A stretch of 64,000 bases of DNA, taken from positions 49,910-113,909 of the forward strand of contig JAJEKB010000836.1 in assembly GCA_022393335.1 (NCBI GenBank). The letters run 5' to 3'. Made by a program: the position numbers and the translations under genes. Shown piece after piece: positions 48,315 to 61,786 of this stretch. How positions within the stretch are numbered: position 1 is the stretch's first letter; each line of letters begins with the position of its first letter. The notes under the pieces were generated by a model that was not told where the DNA came from, ran no database searches, and saw only the letters and a program-made list of their open reading frames with translations. This stretch comes from Macrotrachela quadricornifera (Eukaryota > Rotifera > Eurotatoria > Philodinida > Philodinidae).

Positions 48315-49493
48315 TAAATTTTATATTATATAGAGAAATCGATGATATCGCTTTATAAGAACGAATTATATTTTAAAGATCGTAACAAGATATTGATTAC
48401 AAGATGTTTTACTGGAATTCTCACAATCATATACATTTACTTTGGAAAGCGAAATAACTTTTCTCACCCACTTGAAATTTTCCAGTTACGTTATTGTACA
48501 AAGTATTCCTCGTTACGGCTTGAAAGTATTGAGTTATTGTACTTTGTAAATCGTTGTTTATCAAAGTTTGTAATTGAAGAAAATGTACACACATAAAAGC
48601 TCCTTGTTATTGCCACTTGATCTCATTCAATATTAAATAGCTTACCCAAAGCTCGCCTGTTTTTATTGACTTTCATCTACTGTAGTAATCCTACTGAGTA
48701 ACGTGATACGAAAGATACTATATTTTTACAGATCGGAGCTCGGACGAAAGTACGTGTACTTATACTTTTTGTACTTTTTCAAGTAAAAAGTATTTAACTT
48801 ACTCAATTTAAAAGCACAAGTACAAATGCATTTTTTAAAGTATAAGTGAAATACTTTTACTTGCTGTGTTTGCACTCGTCCTAGCTCTGTTACAGAATGA
48901 TGATCACTAGTATCTGGAAAAAATGGTTCTACATTCTCATCGTTCTTCATAATATAACAGAAAGTACAGGTAAATTTTTAACGATTTTTATTTATTGAAT
49001 GTGAATTGTATTCGATGAATAAGAAAATAGACATTGTTATTATATTTCTGAGCTTTTAACTGCGGAACTTAAAGCTGAAGTTTATTAAAATACTCTTTGA
49101 ACTATTCATCAGATCATTTCCTTTCGACTATTGTTGAGATTTATCTTACATATAAGAGAAGTTGAATCAGCCTTACTCTCACCGTTTGCGAGGGCTAGAA
49201 GAAATCATAATAGGTATTCAGAAATCAGTTTTTATATATTTTTAAACACGAACTCGAAGCATTTCTATTAGTGTAATTTGATCTTTCATACAAAGGACAG
49301 GTATAAGGAATGCCTATCACTGTATACACTTTTGTTATTAATCCAACCTCCGTGAAGGATGAAAGAGAAGTCTCGCTTTTAGATGTCTGAATAAAAGCAT
49401 CCAAAAAGAATATTGACAAGTGGGATAGTTACGAAGATCTTGAGCGAACAGAATACTTTTATACTGGTCCATATGTTTCTTTAATCTTATTAG
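48315..49493. other. Region upstream of the NHL gene, with a small inverted-repeat element
   Basis: It contains an about 167-bp element (48727-48893) whose ends GGAGCTCGGACGA and TCGTCCTAGCTCT are imperfect inverted repeats and whose interior is rich in AAGTA/TACTT words. The missing first exon (signal peptide) of the NHL-repeat gene probably lies in this stretch but I cannot identify it. Confidence 0.45.
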
Positions 49494-52400
49494 AAGTATC
49501 TTACAATCAGCCAAAACTACCACCATATGCACGTTGGAATCCTACTGGGATTGTATTTGCTGACGAAGCAATAGTTGGGTCCTCTCCGTCTGGACTTTTT
49601 GTCGATCGAAACAATACTATTTATGTGGCTGATCGCTCTAACAATAGTATTCTTGTATGGTACAATCATAGTACTATTGTAACAAGAACTATCCTCGACA
49701 CAATACCCAATCCTAATAGTCTCTTCGTCAACATTGATGGGGATATTTTCTCGAGCAGTATTTCAGTGAAGGCAGTGGAGAAATGGACAATGAATGGAAC
49801 GAACAGCATTGTCATGATGAATGATAAGAGCTGTTGCTGGAAACTATTTGTCGATATTGCTAATAATCTTTACTGCTCGTTGGATAATGAACATCGAGTT
49901 GTGAAGAAATCACTCACTGTCGGTACGAACATGTCAACCACTATTTCAGGCAATGGCTCTTCTGGATCAGCACCTAATATGCTGGCTGGTCCTCGTGGAA
50001 TTTTCATTGACACCAACTTTGATTTATACGTAACAGAATGTGATAATGACAGAGTTCAACTCTTCAAGTTTGGACAGCTAAACGGAATAACAGTTGCAGG
50101 AAAAGGTGCATTATCGAGCATTAATCTGAACTGCCCATCAGATGTCTTTTTGGACGCTGATAAAAACTTTTTCATCGTAGATCAGTGGAATCACCGCATT
50201 ATCGGATCAACATCTGATGGGCTTTATTGCTTAGTCGGATGTTCAGATGGCCTCGGTATATCATCCAATGAATTATATTATCCAATTACTGCCGCTTTTG
50301 ATAGTTATGGCAATATCTTCGTCGCTGATCACTTCAATAATCGAATTCAAAAGTTTCTCCTAATCACAAATACTTCTAGTAAGTAAGCTTAATCATAAAT
50401 TTCAACTTCTAGCGAAGTCTAAAACTCCAACATTTCTTTACTGTTTATCGCATGATTATACACATAAGTCGTGTGAAAACAACATGAATATGATTGATGT
50501 TCCAAGTTACAGTCTGTTTGAGTAAATATTCTAGAAATCAAGATCAAAGCAATAGATTCATTCGATTTATGTTTTTCGGAGGCGTCATGGTGATAATAAT
50601 TGTTTGCGTCTTTTCACAGATATGCGGGATGGAGCCTAGTTTAAAAAGTTTTGAATTCGCGGGCCTAAAGCGAACCTGAAACAATAACTTTAAAGTATCT
50701 CGAAGCAAATATATTTTCTTTGTCTGGTTTGTCCACGATTTTCAAATGAATCTTACGTAAATCATTTGAAATAAGCTAGATCAGTGGTCAGATTGTACAT
50801 TTCTAAACTCATCTGTACAGACATGACTCAAGAGAGATTCTTGTAGTTAACAAAAGCTATGCCTGGTATCGAATCTTTTCTGTATGATACATACATCAAC
50901 ATAGATTACTATGTTTTGAAAGCAAAAGAATATTCATAATCATTGGTATTTCTTTTCATTCAGTAGACAATTCATCAACCATCAAATCGGTTTACGCATC
51001 AGTACTGTCAGTAAATAGTCCAATGTACTCGCCTACTGGTTGTGAAGTATCAAACTATTACTATGAAGCCATACAAGTGAACGTGATGGAGTCGAACAAT
51101 TATACTTTTGATCGCAATAGCAGTGTTAACACAATCGGTTATATCTACAAGTACAATTTTAATCCGTTCAATCCGTTAGAAAATTTAATCTTCCGAATGA
51201 ATGCTAACTTAAATTATGCGCAGCTTGAAGCCAACACTATGTATGTATTGGTTATGAAAGCATCTTCTCCATATATCACAGGAACATTTTCAATCAGTAT
51301 ATCTGGTCCAAGCAATATTAGTCTCAATCGCATTAGTGAGTATCTGTACCATTCAGTGAACAATCGTCAAGGATTCATAACGAACAGAATTTGAAGTGGT
51401 AGTGAGAGAACTTAAGGATATGATTTTCAAGCTAACATAGTAGACAAAACATGTAAAAAAAACTTGAACACTGCTTTGATAAAAATAGTAAAAGACATTA
51501 GTAGTCATCGTATAAATTATCTTACTTTTTTGAACATGACTTACGATTGTTTCTTTTTCATTAAAAAGACACTTCATCAGTCATTCAATCGATGTACTTA
51601 TCATCGTTAACAGCGAATAGCTCAAGGTATCCGCATAGTGATCACGGTGAAAAAGTAAACTATTACTATGAAGCTATACAAGTGAACGTGGTAGAGACCG
51701 GCTATTATATTCTTGCCAGCATGAGCGCAGTAAACACAATCGGCTATCTCTATATGAACAATTTCAATCCATTCAATCGGTCTGAGAATTTACTCGCACA
51801 TGATGATGATAGCTGCGATGGATACCAGTTTAGACTCATTGCTCATCTTCGGGCCAATACTACATACGTGTTGGTTGTGATAACGTATGCTCCGAGAGAA
51901 ACAGAACAAATCTTAATTCTTGCATCTGGTCCAAACAATGTTCGTCTCAATCGCAGTGAGTAGATGTACTAGTTAGGGTTATCCAAAAGTAGTGGCGAAG
52001 ATATTTTTTTTCGACACTGTTATTGTTACTAGGAATAATCGATATTTTGTTGATTTGAAAGCATGATAATTCACCTAGTTTTTGTTTACTTTAAAATATT
52101 ATTTGATAAAAAGCAAAAAAAAGATCAAGTAGTAATCGGAAAATTATTTTCTCCGCCCATTTGATGCATCCGTTCTCATAATTGAATTGCTGTTTGACGT
52201 AGATACAGACCAATTGACAACAACCCCGTCCTCCAAGGGCCATACAATTCAACTGATATCTTTGTTCTGGACCATTACTCTTTGTACGCTGAGTGTTGCC
52301 AGCTGCCTGAACATTTTGAACTTTATTGTATTTGCTTGATTATATTCAAGATCACGGGCGCTTTATTACTATTACGCAGTGATTGTTAGATGTTATTATT

Positions 52401-52621
52401 AATCTTGATGTTAACTTGCTTTTATTGATTTATTTTTATCTTTTACTTACTTTTATCACTTGTGAATTTTTCTTATTTATTACTTTAATAAAGTAACAAT
52501 CCAACATTAACTACAATATGACATAGCTCAGAAGAATAAGTAAGGTATTGACTAATAATATTGTTTTGTAGATCCTCTCAGAAATACTAATAGTATGAAA
52601 AGAAAGGATCCTGCAGAATAA
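49494..52621 (+). CDS. NHL-repeat protein with two duplicated C-terminal modules (5' end incomplete)
   Basis: Exons supported: about 49494-50378, 50964-51335, 51569-51955, 52572-52621, all joined in phase 1. Exon 1 encodes NHL-type beta-propeller repeats (PSGLFVDRNNTIYVAD; GPRGIFIDTNFDLYVTECDN; CPSDVFLDADKNFFIVDQWN; YPITAAFDSYGNIFVADHFN), a fold for protein or ligand binding. Exons 2 and 3 each encode a related module of about 125 residues sharing NYYYEAIQVNV, SAVNTIGY/SSVNTIGY, FNPFN and a YVLV...SGP...LNR end. Exon 4 adds a 16-residue tail ending in a stop. NHL proteins of this layout are usually secreted or membrane-bound, but the first exon with a signal peptide or helix is not identified, so the start is uncertain. 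Function unknown. Confidence 0.72.
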
Positions 52622-53820
52622 GGTAACCTATTCAGAATTGTAAAACCAAATATATCATGTTATAAAGCAAGGCAAGACACATCGAACGGTATATTGTAAA
52701 TCTTGTTTTTATAGGATTTTACAGAGGTTAGGGATAATTTACTTAGAGACCATTATGTATCAAAACATGATCAGTGGACGGATCAGGGTGGTCCTGGATA
52801 TCTACTTGAAGTATTTACAAAAAGTTTTCTTATATAACAGTTTTATGGAGCTTTTGACAGGCCACAAAATGATGTACTTCATATCTCCAATCACCATATC
52901 TTTGATAGAGAAAAGTGCTATTTTTTCAATGATTTGCTACATTTTTTCACTATCGGTGAGTTTTCTTGTTTTCATTAGTGTCAATGATAGAAGAGGGTTA
53001 TAGACGTCAAGTTTTGCCAGAAATTGCCTAAAATGCAGCACTACAAAACACTCTATACGAAAGTTCTTCAAAATAAGTGCATGATGCCCGAAATTGCCTT
53101 GTGTTGAAAAAATGTTACTCATTGTTTACATTAATATTATAATTTTGACAATGTATATCAGAATTTTGACCATAAAAAGTCGAGCCTTTTGCAAAATAAA
53201 TATCATATTTGGAATCAGCACGAAAAGCTGCATTGAATAGCTTATATTTTAACCAAATATTTTTTACACGAAAATCTGGTCGATGGGGAACCACAAGACG
53301 AAATTTACACCAAAAGTGTTTGAAGAGTAGGAATATTTGTAGTCTACGGTAACACCCACACCTCGTTAAGTTAGGCCCATGAACACTCACCTCTGACGAC
53401 TATTCAAATATTTTTGTGGCTTTCAAACTCCAAAATCGATACTGTATAGATACTAACATCCAAGAACATTTTAACAAGTCATGATACCATCCCAAAAGTA
53501 CCCCTGCACACCCACAGGCGCTTGTAATCTACTATCTGAGAAGATAAAATATGTATTTTAAGCTATCTTTCTGTATATGTTCGCTGCAAAGTATGTAAAA
53601 ACTATGAATTAATCAAAATATGACGTGCTAATACGCTAATTCTAACTCCAAAAGTTTGCGACCATCTTGTCAGCATTTCCAAATGTTCATTTTCAGCCAA
53701 AATTGACTCATTGGCACGTTCAAATAGTCATATTGTGCCCATTGGATATAGAGTTGTTCCTCAATAATGCATAACATCGAGGATCAAGGGCTGAATCATG
53801 TACTGATTTATTACTATGGA
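52622..53820. other. Gene-free stretch
   Basis: AT-rich sequence between the NHL gene and the 934-bp palindrome; short ORFs at 52755 and 53115 have no supporting features. Confidence 0.45.
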
Positions 53821-54754
53821 GTGTTGCAAAACCTTTATCCCCGGGTTCGACCCTAAGATAAAATGATTTCATTAAGAATTTTATACCAAATTGAAGCCTG
53901 TAAAAAGCTGCATTTATTCGTATTAAAGGATAAAGGTTACGAAGACCTGTTAATGTTGAACTTTCGAGATTTTCAGTAATTTGATACCTTGTTTTTTGGT
54001 ACAGAAAAGTAAAGTGACAGTAATTCAAATACGAAATAAAACATTTTTCTTAGATATTTTCACATTATTCGACGAGCTCTACAAAACTGTATATTTCAAA
54101 AAACATTGGATCATCTTTTTATGGTAAAAAAATTAAAAAAAACACTCGAAAGATCATATCAAATGTTTCAAAAATTTCACCTTTTTATATGGGAGAAAAA
54201 CACTGTCTTTTTTCAATAAAGCGAAGTTTTATTCATTATTTTTGCTGTCTCAGTCGTTTCGAAATGTGCTCATTTGATGCCGCGTGAAAAAGTGCATCGA
54301 ATGAGCACATTTAAAAATATATCAGCTAACATAATTAGCGAAAAAAAACTAATATTATTGAAAAAAGTGAATGCTTTTTTCATATGAAAAAAAGATGAAC
54401 TTTTGAACATTTTTTAGGATTTTCCGTGTAGTTTTTTTACACAAAAAGATGGCACAAAGTAGTTTTGAAATATATAGCTTTGTAGAGCGCATCGAGCTCC
54501 ATCAAATCATGTAAAAATATCTAAGAAAGCTGTTTTATTTCGTATTTGAATTACTAGCATTTTAGTTTTCTACATCAAAAAAAGGTATTAAATTTCTTAA
54601 AATCTCGGGAGTTCGACATTAAAAAATCTTTTATAACCGTTACTATTTACTATCAATAAATGCAGTTTTTCACGGGCTTCAATTTGGTATAAAATACTAA
54701 ATAAAATCATTTTACCTTAAGGTCGAACATGGAGGCGTAAATGTTTTGCAACAC
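53821..54754. mobile_element. 934-bp imperfect palindrome (foldback element)
   Basis: The outermost match is GTGTTGCAAAAC (53821-53832) against GTTTTGCAACAC (54743-54754). Matching blocks recur at equal distances from the centre: TTTTATACCAAATTGAAGCC near 53880, TAATTCAAATACGAAATAAA near 54022, AGCTCTACAAA near 54076, and GTGCTCATTTGATGC (54266-54280) close to the centre near 54288. Arms are about 450 bp and roughly 75-80 percent alike by eye. No ORF spans it. It is most likely a non-autonomous foldback transposon; a recent inversion-duplication is the alternative. Confidence 0.8.
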
Positions 54755-55276
54755 CATGCATATTTGTATGACGATCAGATAGTTGTTATCTCATATTTGC
54801 AGATGTCCTGTTCATCAAATCGAATTCAATGTGGTGAGTTTGACCCTGTCGAAGGCATTATGCATTCCTTTCATCTATCTCCACTTCTTTTCCTTATGAA
54901 TCCAACAAATATTTCACTGATTAATATACTATACTTTTTTTCACATCAATGTCTATCGAATCTACAAGAAAACGTGTTGTCGATTATGTCTCCGTATCAA
55001 CAGGTCATTCATGCTTCTAACTTAGTCAAAACTAGATGTATCTGTATGCAAAGTTTTTGATTGACTTTTCTGCTAGTTAACTTTATTGTTAGAAATGTTT
55101 CACAAAATGGCAATTTAGAGATTTGTAATAGAATAAATCAAAATACTATTTTCAATAAAAAGAAAAAAGAATAACAAACACAATAACCAATATACACCGC
55201 CGGAGAGAAGACTTTTGTCCAGGAGTATACATATAAAACACATCTCCGACAGTAAGAAAATCTATGTGCGATTCAA
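54755..55276. other. 3' flank of the three-exon minus-strand gene
   Basis: It includes a minus-strand AATAAA (55082-55087), about 190 nt past the stop at 55277. The ORF at 54746-55060 overlaps the palindrome end and is not convincing. Confidence 0.4.
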
Positions 55277-58200
55277 TCAGTCTGAATTACTCATTAATAA
55301 TTCGAGAAAATACTGCAGATAAGCTGGTTCGTTTCTCTCGAGATCTAAATATTGTTGACTAATGTGTTCTTTCCGTTGTTGATAAACGACAATGGTAAGT
55401 AAGAAGAGTGTTTGTGAATGAATAATTGACATTAAATTCGATGATATTTTCATATCAAACATAGCCAATTCATTATTGATATTCATCATAGTTTCATTGA
55501 TAATTTGTAAGACATTTTCGACCAATTGATCATCAATAATTAGATCAATTAAACTTACAATCCTCGTTTGAATTTTTTCGAAGAATGTTCTCAAAAGAAC
55601 AATATTTGATGAATGAAAAATGTTTTCATTCATTTCGTTATTGATTTTCATTCGAAGAGTACTTTTTTGATCACTTGAAATGATGAGATTTTGTGAAGAC
55701 ACTGTCGTGCAACATTGATTGTGTTCATTATCTTGATTGTTTGAAGGAGGAAGATTTGCCATGAGCTTTTGACGATTAATATAAATGAAATCTTCCCTAC
55801 AACTCGATGAATTCACTGGAGTGGAACCCGTTCTATTTTCTATGTTTGTAAGACACTGATCACCAAGACATTCTGCTACTGCGCACACCGTATCCATCCA
55901 TTGTTGTGTCAGTGTCGCGATATCTAATCCGATGGAATCTGAAAGCATTAAAGGTGAGATTTTTTCTTGTACTGATGTCTCTCCACTGTTATATCGTTGA
56001 TGAACATCATCGATGAAATCATTTAAAAGTTTTGCAAGATCGAAACGATCATTGAAAATCTTGGTTTGCTTTGACCATTCACATTCAAATTGTTCAAGAA
56101 CTTGTTCTTTTGGCCATGCGAATTGATTATCATTGTCATTAACATTATGTCGATTAACAATAACTAGTTCGAGTACGTATTTCATTTCATCTAGCATAGC
56201 ATTTGATACGCAATCGAGTTGCAATTGAGGAGTTGATGAGACAGAGATCGAGTTCGGTGGATCTATTCATGAAACAAAGAAATAAACAATCGATTTATCT
56301 AATCAAAAAAGCATTAGCGTCATGTTCTTTCAAGTGTTACATCTATGAAGAAAAATCATTAGTTGTCGTTCTTTGGAAGTCTATACGATTACCCTGAACT
56401 AAAGTATGAGTACAAAGTTTCGGTCTACTCTTAATTAATTGATTGAGTTGCACGAATCTTCAATAGTTATTTTCATTTTACAATAAGTTATTGGACAATT
56501 GTGAAGCGACCAAAAAATACGATGTTAAGCCTGGCATTTTACATAAAATCTCAATAGAATAATTGATTTACCTGAAATTTGCCAGACATGTACTAGACAC
56601 AATGATCTCCAATAGGACAGGAAAACGAAACTATTCCAATTTGTTCACTTCTCTGGATATGAGTAATCAAAAACGTTTTATATGATAGTTGATCAATGTC
56701 GATGTTCACTCTAGATGATAAACTTTTCTACTATCAAAAAATATCAGATGAAAATATCTACTCACGATTAGTCCGAATAATTATAACCTCATCTAATACT
56801 AAAAAATCTAAAAATCGTCTTTTTTTCAGGTGATACCTCTTCTCTTTCTCTCTACAGAACTGCTTAAATCGACCAATTCTATACGATCGGTTCACTAAGA
56901 GCAGATCGAGATGTTGCATTCATCCTTTATCACTACTAGCATATCAGTGTCACAAGTAAATGGCAAGTTCCGATTTTCCGGAAATTCATATTGTAGTTTA
57001 GAATAGGCAGATTTAGACAATAGGTGCATCGTGTTTGTCTAGGATAGGATGACATGTCATGCGACAAGATGAATGGAGCGTCGAAGTAAAGGCAAGTTTA
57101 TCGCTTTCCATCCTTATTTGCATCCTGAGCAAAAAAAAAAGACGTATTGATTGCCTAATTTTGGCTATCCGAGACTACAGTATATATTTGTAGGCAATTC
57201 TTAAACTAAGAATTTATTTGACTCTCCTGAAAGTATAAACTTTTCACTACATAGGTTTCTAAAGTTCTTCAATGGCAAATTCTACGATCACTAGCTTTCT
57301 TTTGTTAAAGATATTTATTTCTATTTCAATAATTGAGATGATTCTTTTCGATCGAAAGTTATTGTTCACTTACCGGAAGTTTGATTTTGAGCCGGTTCAG
57401 ATTCGGCAGATGTTGTTTCTGTTCGAGACGAATCTCGTACTCGTTCGGAAATGATCCGATATACAACATTATACTGAACTTCCGATATTTTATTCTTCAT
57501 AGATTCAATTCCAATCAGCCAACCATCCTTTGTAATTTTCTCCGCAAGACCAGCATATCGTTGATTTCGATCAGTGATTCCCCGTGAACTACATATTTGT
57601 TCGATTTCTTCATAAAAATACATTCGTAATGTTAAATGTAACATCGATTGATTCTCGTCTATTTGTTCTTTCAAATCATCTGATGCTATATACCGAGCAA
57701 ATTGTTCATCTTCGGCACCATGAATACCTTTCGTTGTCAAACATTGAAATAAATTCGTAAAAATCTTTCCATTCGATATACAAGCATCAGTGAAACCATC
57801 GAATAATAGTTGTAATACAAAGGAGAGTACAAAAGATGCTGGTGACTCGTTAGTACCATATTCAGCAAATCGAATTTCGACATGACGAAAATGATGCGGA
57901 TTTCGAGAATCTTTTTGTTCTTTGATCATCGAGAGTAATGCTGGTTGTTTCTTTTCTAAGAACGTCTGCAAGTTTCTAAAATGGTATTCTCTCAATAATT
58001 CTAACAAAGGAGTATCAGTTTGTTGTTTTCTTGTCCAATTCTTCTCAGTAGCAAATATTTCAGATTTAATAAGTCTCTCATATTGAAAAAGCATTCGACG
58101 ACCATCCTGGAATAATGCAGAAATGATTTCATCCTTCTTCACATGACCATCTAACTGAAGATAGTTGCTTATTCGTTGTGATATGGATACTTCAACAGAT

Positions 58201-60437
58201 GATGACGTTGATTGTTCTGCAATCGATGGTAGAGTTTCAACAGGAATTTCTAAAACAAAACGACATAGAACTTGCAATGAAAGAGATTTGTTTTTGTTGA
58301 TACCGGAACTTCTTGATAATAAAGATGCATCGTGTCCATCTAAAGTGTCTATAATATGAAAATGACGAACATTTTTAGTCTAAAGAAGAAGTGGTTTTTG
58401 TTCTGAAAGAATTACAGACAACGTTCTTCAGATCCATAGACAAATAGGTCAGTCATCTCAAAAACGGATAAATGCTCCTTTCGAGATCAATGTTTCGTTC
58501 CGTGTTTGCAAAAAAGTCAGATCAACAATTGTTGAAGGGGCCCTTGTCAAAGAATCATCGTTGATCATTCTCCAATTAAAATCACTGTCAACAGCTTGCG
58601 ATGAAATCTGACGATACTAGTTGACATTATTGAATGGATTCGAACGAGACAACGTTCTTCTTCACTCGAAGACTTCAAATACACACAATAGACTTCCTGT
58701 TTTCCTTTTCCATTCATCTACATCAGTTATAGAGCGTTTCGTAAATTTTGTTGTATTCTAAAAATGATGAAACATTCTTTATCTGTTTCAGAAGTATCCA
58801 TTGGTATTCCTTATGAAAAAAATTGAACATTATTTATGTTTTCGAAAGCGAACAAAACATTGGTTTCCATACATTTTTGTGTATTCTTGTGGCAAAAAAG
58901 CAACATAACATACACTTTATTTGTATCAGTCAACCCATGCCATCAAAATCACTATTTGTTGGCCCGCTGAATCATGCAATTAATTCGCGATAAAATCGCC
59001 TAAATTGACGATTCTAACTGATTTTTCTCGATCCTGCCTTACGTACCTATCTTAGCTACCTAATTATCAATCTTTCCTCAGTTTCCTAACTACTTATTTA
59101 TCCGCATCTATTTGAATCAATTCACGATAAGATTCCAATTAATCCTGATATAATTAGAAGTATGAAAAACCGTCGATTAATCACGACTAGTCTACGATTT
59201 TTTTCCGACATCATGATTAATCGTCCACACTTAGACCATTCGTATCAAATGGAAACCGTGCAGATGCATTTTGTTTTCTATCTACGTTACAATCATAATT
59301 ATGATAAAAATTTCTCTGTTGAATAGTTGAGTATTCATTCGGTAAGGATTACCTATCTTCTAGAGTTCAATCTATTAATCTTTTGTGATAATTGAATGGT
59401 ATATCTGTCTCTCTGTATTCCAATAAATGAAAAACAGATGACGACAACATCTCACACTTTATTCTAGTCATTTCTTTTTCTAGTTCATTGAGGTGTCGAA
59501 CTTCACAGCATTGATTAGTTTTCAATTACTCGAAAATGTTTCTCAATAAAACACTTTTATTGCGTTAGTAAAATTGTTTTGATGTTTATTGAGAGAAAAG
59601 AAGGTCAATTCTTCACTCACCATGAACAAGTGCAGTATTCGTCAATGAATAACGGTTCATTTCATTTGAAATTGATTGAAGAAATGGTTGGTAGAGAAAT
59701 TGTGGTATTTTCGATCTGATTTCTTCCGCTTCCAAACCTGCTAGCCAACCGATTTGTGTAATTGTATTTGCAACCAAATCATACAAATCGTCATTAGCGA
59801 TAATCTGATATTTTTGAAAAAGTTCTGTTGCTTTCTTTTTATTATAAGCTTGTAATGCTAAATACAATGGTGTTTGATCTTGTTCATAGTTTAATTGAAC
59901 CCTTAAGTCATCTAGTGCGATGTATTGAGAATGGTCTTGTAGACTTTCAATACCTTTGGTTGTGATCGAACACCAAAGTTCGTTCCAGACATTCGGTTGA
60001 CAAACAATATATGGAAATGAAAGTTGAAGAATGAGATATAAAATTTGTGCGATCGGTTCTTGATATTGATTCCCATTGTCAACAACAATATCGACAATTC
60101 GATTGAATATATCGGGATTTTGTTCTTTCATTCGATTATAAAATATTCGAATGTTTCGATAATCCATTAGTAGAGTTTCCCATGTGTCGATAATGTTCGT
60201 CTTCAGTAGTTGTGATAGTTCGTTATTTGTTGTCGTACGAATCTCTGAATTCAATTCAGTGCGATATTTTGTCAGAGATTTTCGTCCATGAAGAAGTACA
60301 TCCGTAATAATTTGTTCTCTATTTGCATTGTTTTGTAATCGTAAACAATTGCTCATCTGTTCAAATAGATTCGATGACAAGATATGGCTCGATGTAATAT
60401 TCAAATCGTCAATGGTATATCTATTAGCTTCACTCAT
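55277..60437 (-). CDS. Unrecognised three-exon protein with duplicated modules
   Basis: Exon 1 (59621-60437) starts at a true ATG (MSEANRYTIDDL; the frame is closed upstream). Exons 2 (57374-58249) and 3 (55277-56262) follow; both junctions are phase 1, giving about 892 residues. Exons 1 and 2 encode homologous modules of about 275-290 residues: compare ITTKGIESLQDHSQYIALDD with LTTKGIHGAEDEQFARYIAS, then TQIGWLAGLEAEEI with TKDGWLIGIESMKN. Exon 3 is a different, helical segment. The middle of each module (TPLYLALQAYNKKKATELF) faintly resembles ankyrin-type helices. I recognise no family or catalytic motif. Introns are long for this locus (1371 and 1111 nt), so extra small exons may be missed. 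Confidence 0.65.
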
Positions 60438-60994
60438 CGTTTATTTCAATGGCAGAATTTTTTAAACGTGATTGTTCTTTTGGTTCTTGAATAAAAATTT
60501 GTGAAATCGTATTTCCAAACGAAAGATATTGAATAATAACCACGTGTCAAAACACCGAAGGATATTTATAATATCGTACGCATTTTTTCTGCCAGTTACA
60601 ATGACTAGTGTCGTCAACGCAATGATATTTATCTAAAGAGAGAAAGAAGGAAAGAAAGAAAGAAAAAAAATCAATAGCAAGAGGAAAATTTCCAACATGC
60701 TTACAGTACCTTTTGTCTTATATTGGTGAAAGTAGCGTATCTCTTGGTTTTTTTCCAACTTGGAACAAAGTCAATAAATAGTTCAACATAGTTTGCACGG
60801 AATTATTTTCGTTTTTTTCTTCTTTTATAAACCTATAATCGCAATCTGAGGTAAGTCTTTATTTAGTTATATGAAACAAAAAAACATTATAGTTATTTGA
60901 TGTGCGTACGAGAATGATATTATCATACCCATATCACCGGTATTCTTCTCAAACCACATGTCATAGTTTGCGGTAACACAGACTAATGAGTGAT
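60438..60994. promoter_or_regulatory. 5' flank of the three-exon gene
   Basis: Upstream region containing a purine-rich (GAAA)n-type tract at 60640-60670. No TATA box or other specific site is assigned. Confidence 0.4.
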
Positions 60995-61786
60995 CCAGAA
61001 TAAATGAACCTCTTAGTATTTTCAAGATTTCTACCTTATTTTTTCTTGCGATCAAGAAACTTTTCTTACCAAAAGATGGAGTTTGAAATTCTCTACAAAA
61101 CCATATACTTTTAAAATGATAACCTACTTTAAAAAATATTTGAAAAAAAGTAAAAAGTAAAAACATGAAATGTTCTACTTTCTAAATAGAAAAGCTGTGC
61201 AATTTACATAAGGTCGATTACTTAATAATCGCATTTTTTTTTCTCAAAATAGACATAACTTTGAGCAATCAAATTTCGACCACGTAAAAATAAAAGTTTT
61301 TTAAGTGTACGATGAATTTGATTTTTTTTATTTCATCTTGTTATTGGCTGATATGCTTTATTAGAAAGAAATATAATACGTCACAAAACACTTAAAAAAA
61401 TTCATTTCCATGCAATCAAAATCCTATTGTTCAAAGTGATGCCCATTTTGAGAAAAAAAATACAACTATTAAATAATCGACTTTAGGTAAATTGTACAGC
61501 TTTTCATGCTGCACCTTTTTGTATGATTTGTATTTTTAATATGATCAAGTGATAAAAATTATATCAGAAGTATTGTCGTTCATTATGCCTAACTATTTAG
61601 AAAGTACAGTATTTCATGTTTTTACTTTTCATTTTTTTTCAAATATTTTTAAAGCAGGTTATCATTTTAAAAATGTATGATCTTGTAGAGAATTTCAAGC
61701 TTCATCTTTTGGCAAGGAAAGTTTCTTAATCGTAAGAAAAAATAAGGAAGAGATCTCTAAAATATTAAGAGGCTCATTTATTCTGG
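60995..61786. mobile_element. 792-bp imperfect palindrome
   Basis: CCAGAATAAATGA (60995-61007) is inverted at 61774-61786. Arms continue through CTTATTTTTTCTTGCGAT, GAAATTCTCTACAA, TTAAAATGATAACCTACTTT and AAAAACATGAAAT. Inner pairing (GCTGTGCAATTTAC at 61194 against GTAAATTGTACAGC ending at 61500) is offset by about 87 bp, so the right arm has gained an insertion. Non-coding. Shared TCTACAAAACxxTATA and TTTAAAA words suggest a distant relation to the 53821-54754 palindrome. Confidence 0.78.

Noticed and set aside
53838..53852. GGTTCGACCCT resembling a tRNA B box
   Set aside because: No A box, no cloverleaf and no acceptor stem; it is part of the palindrome arm.
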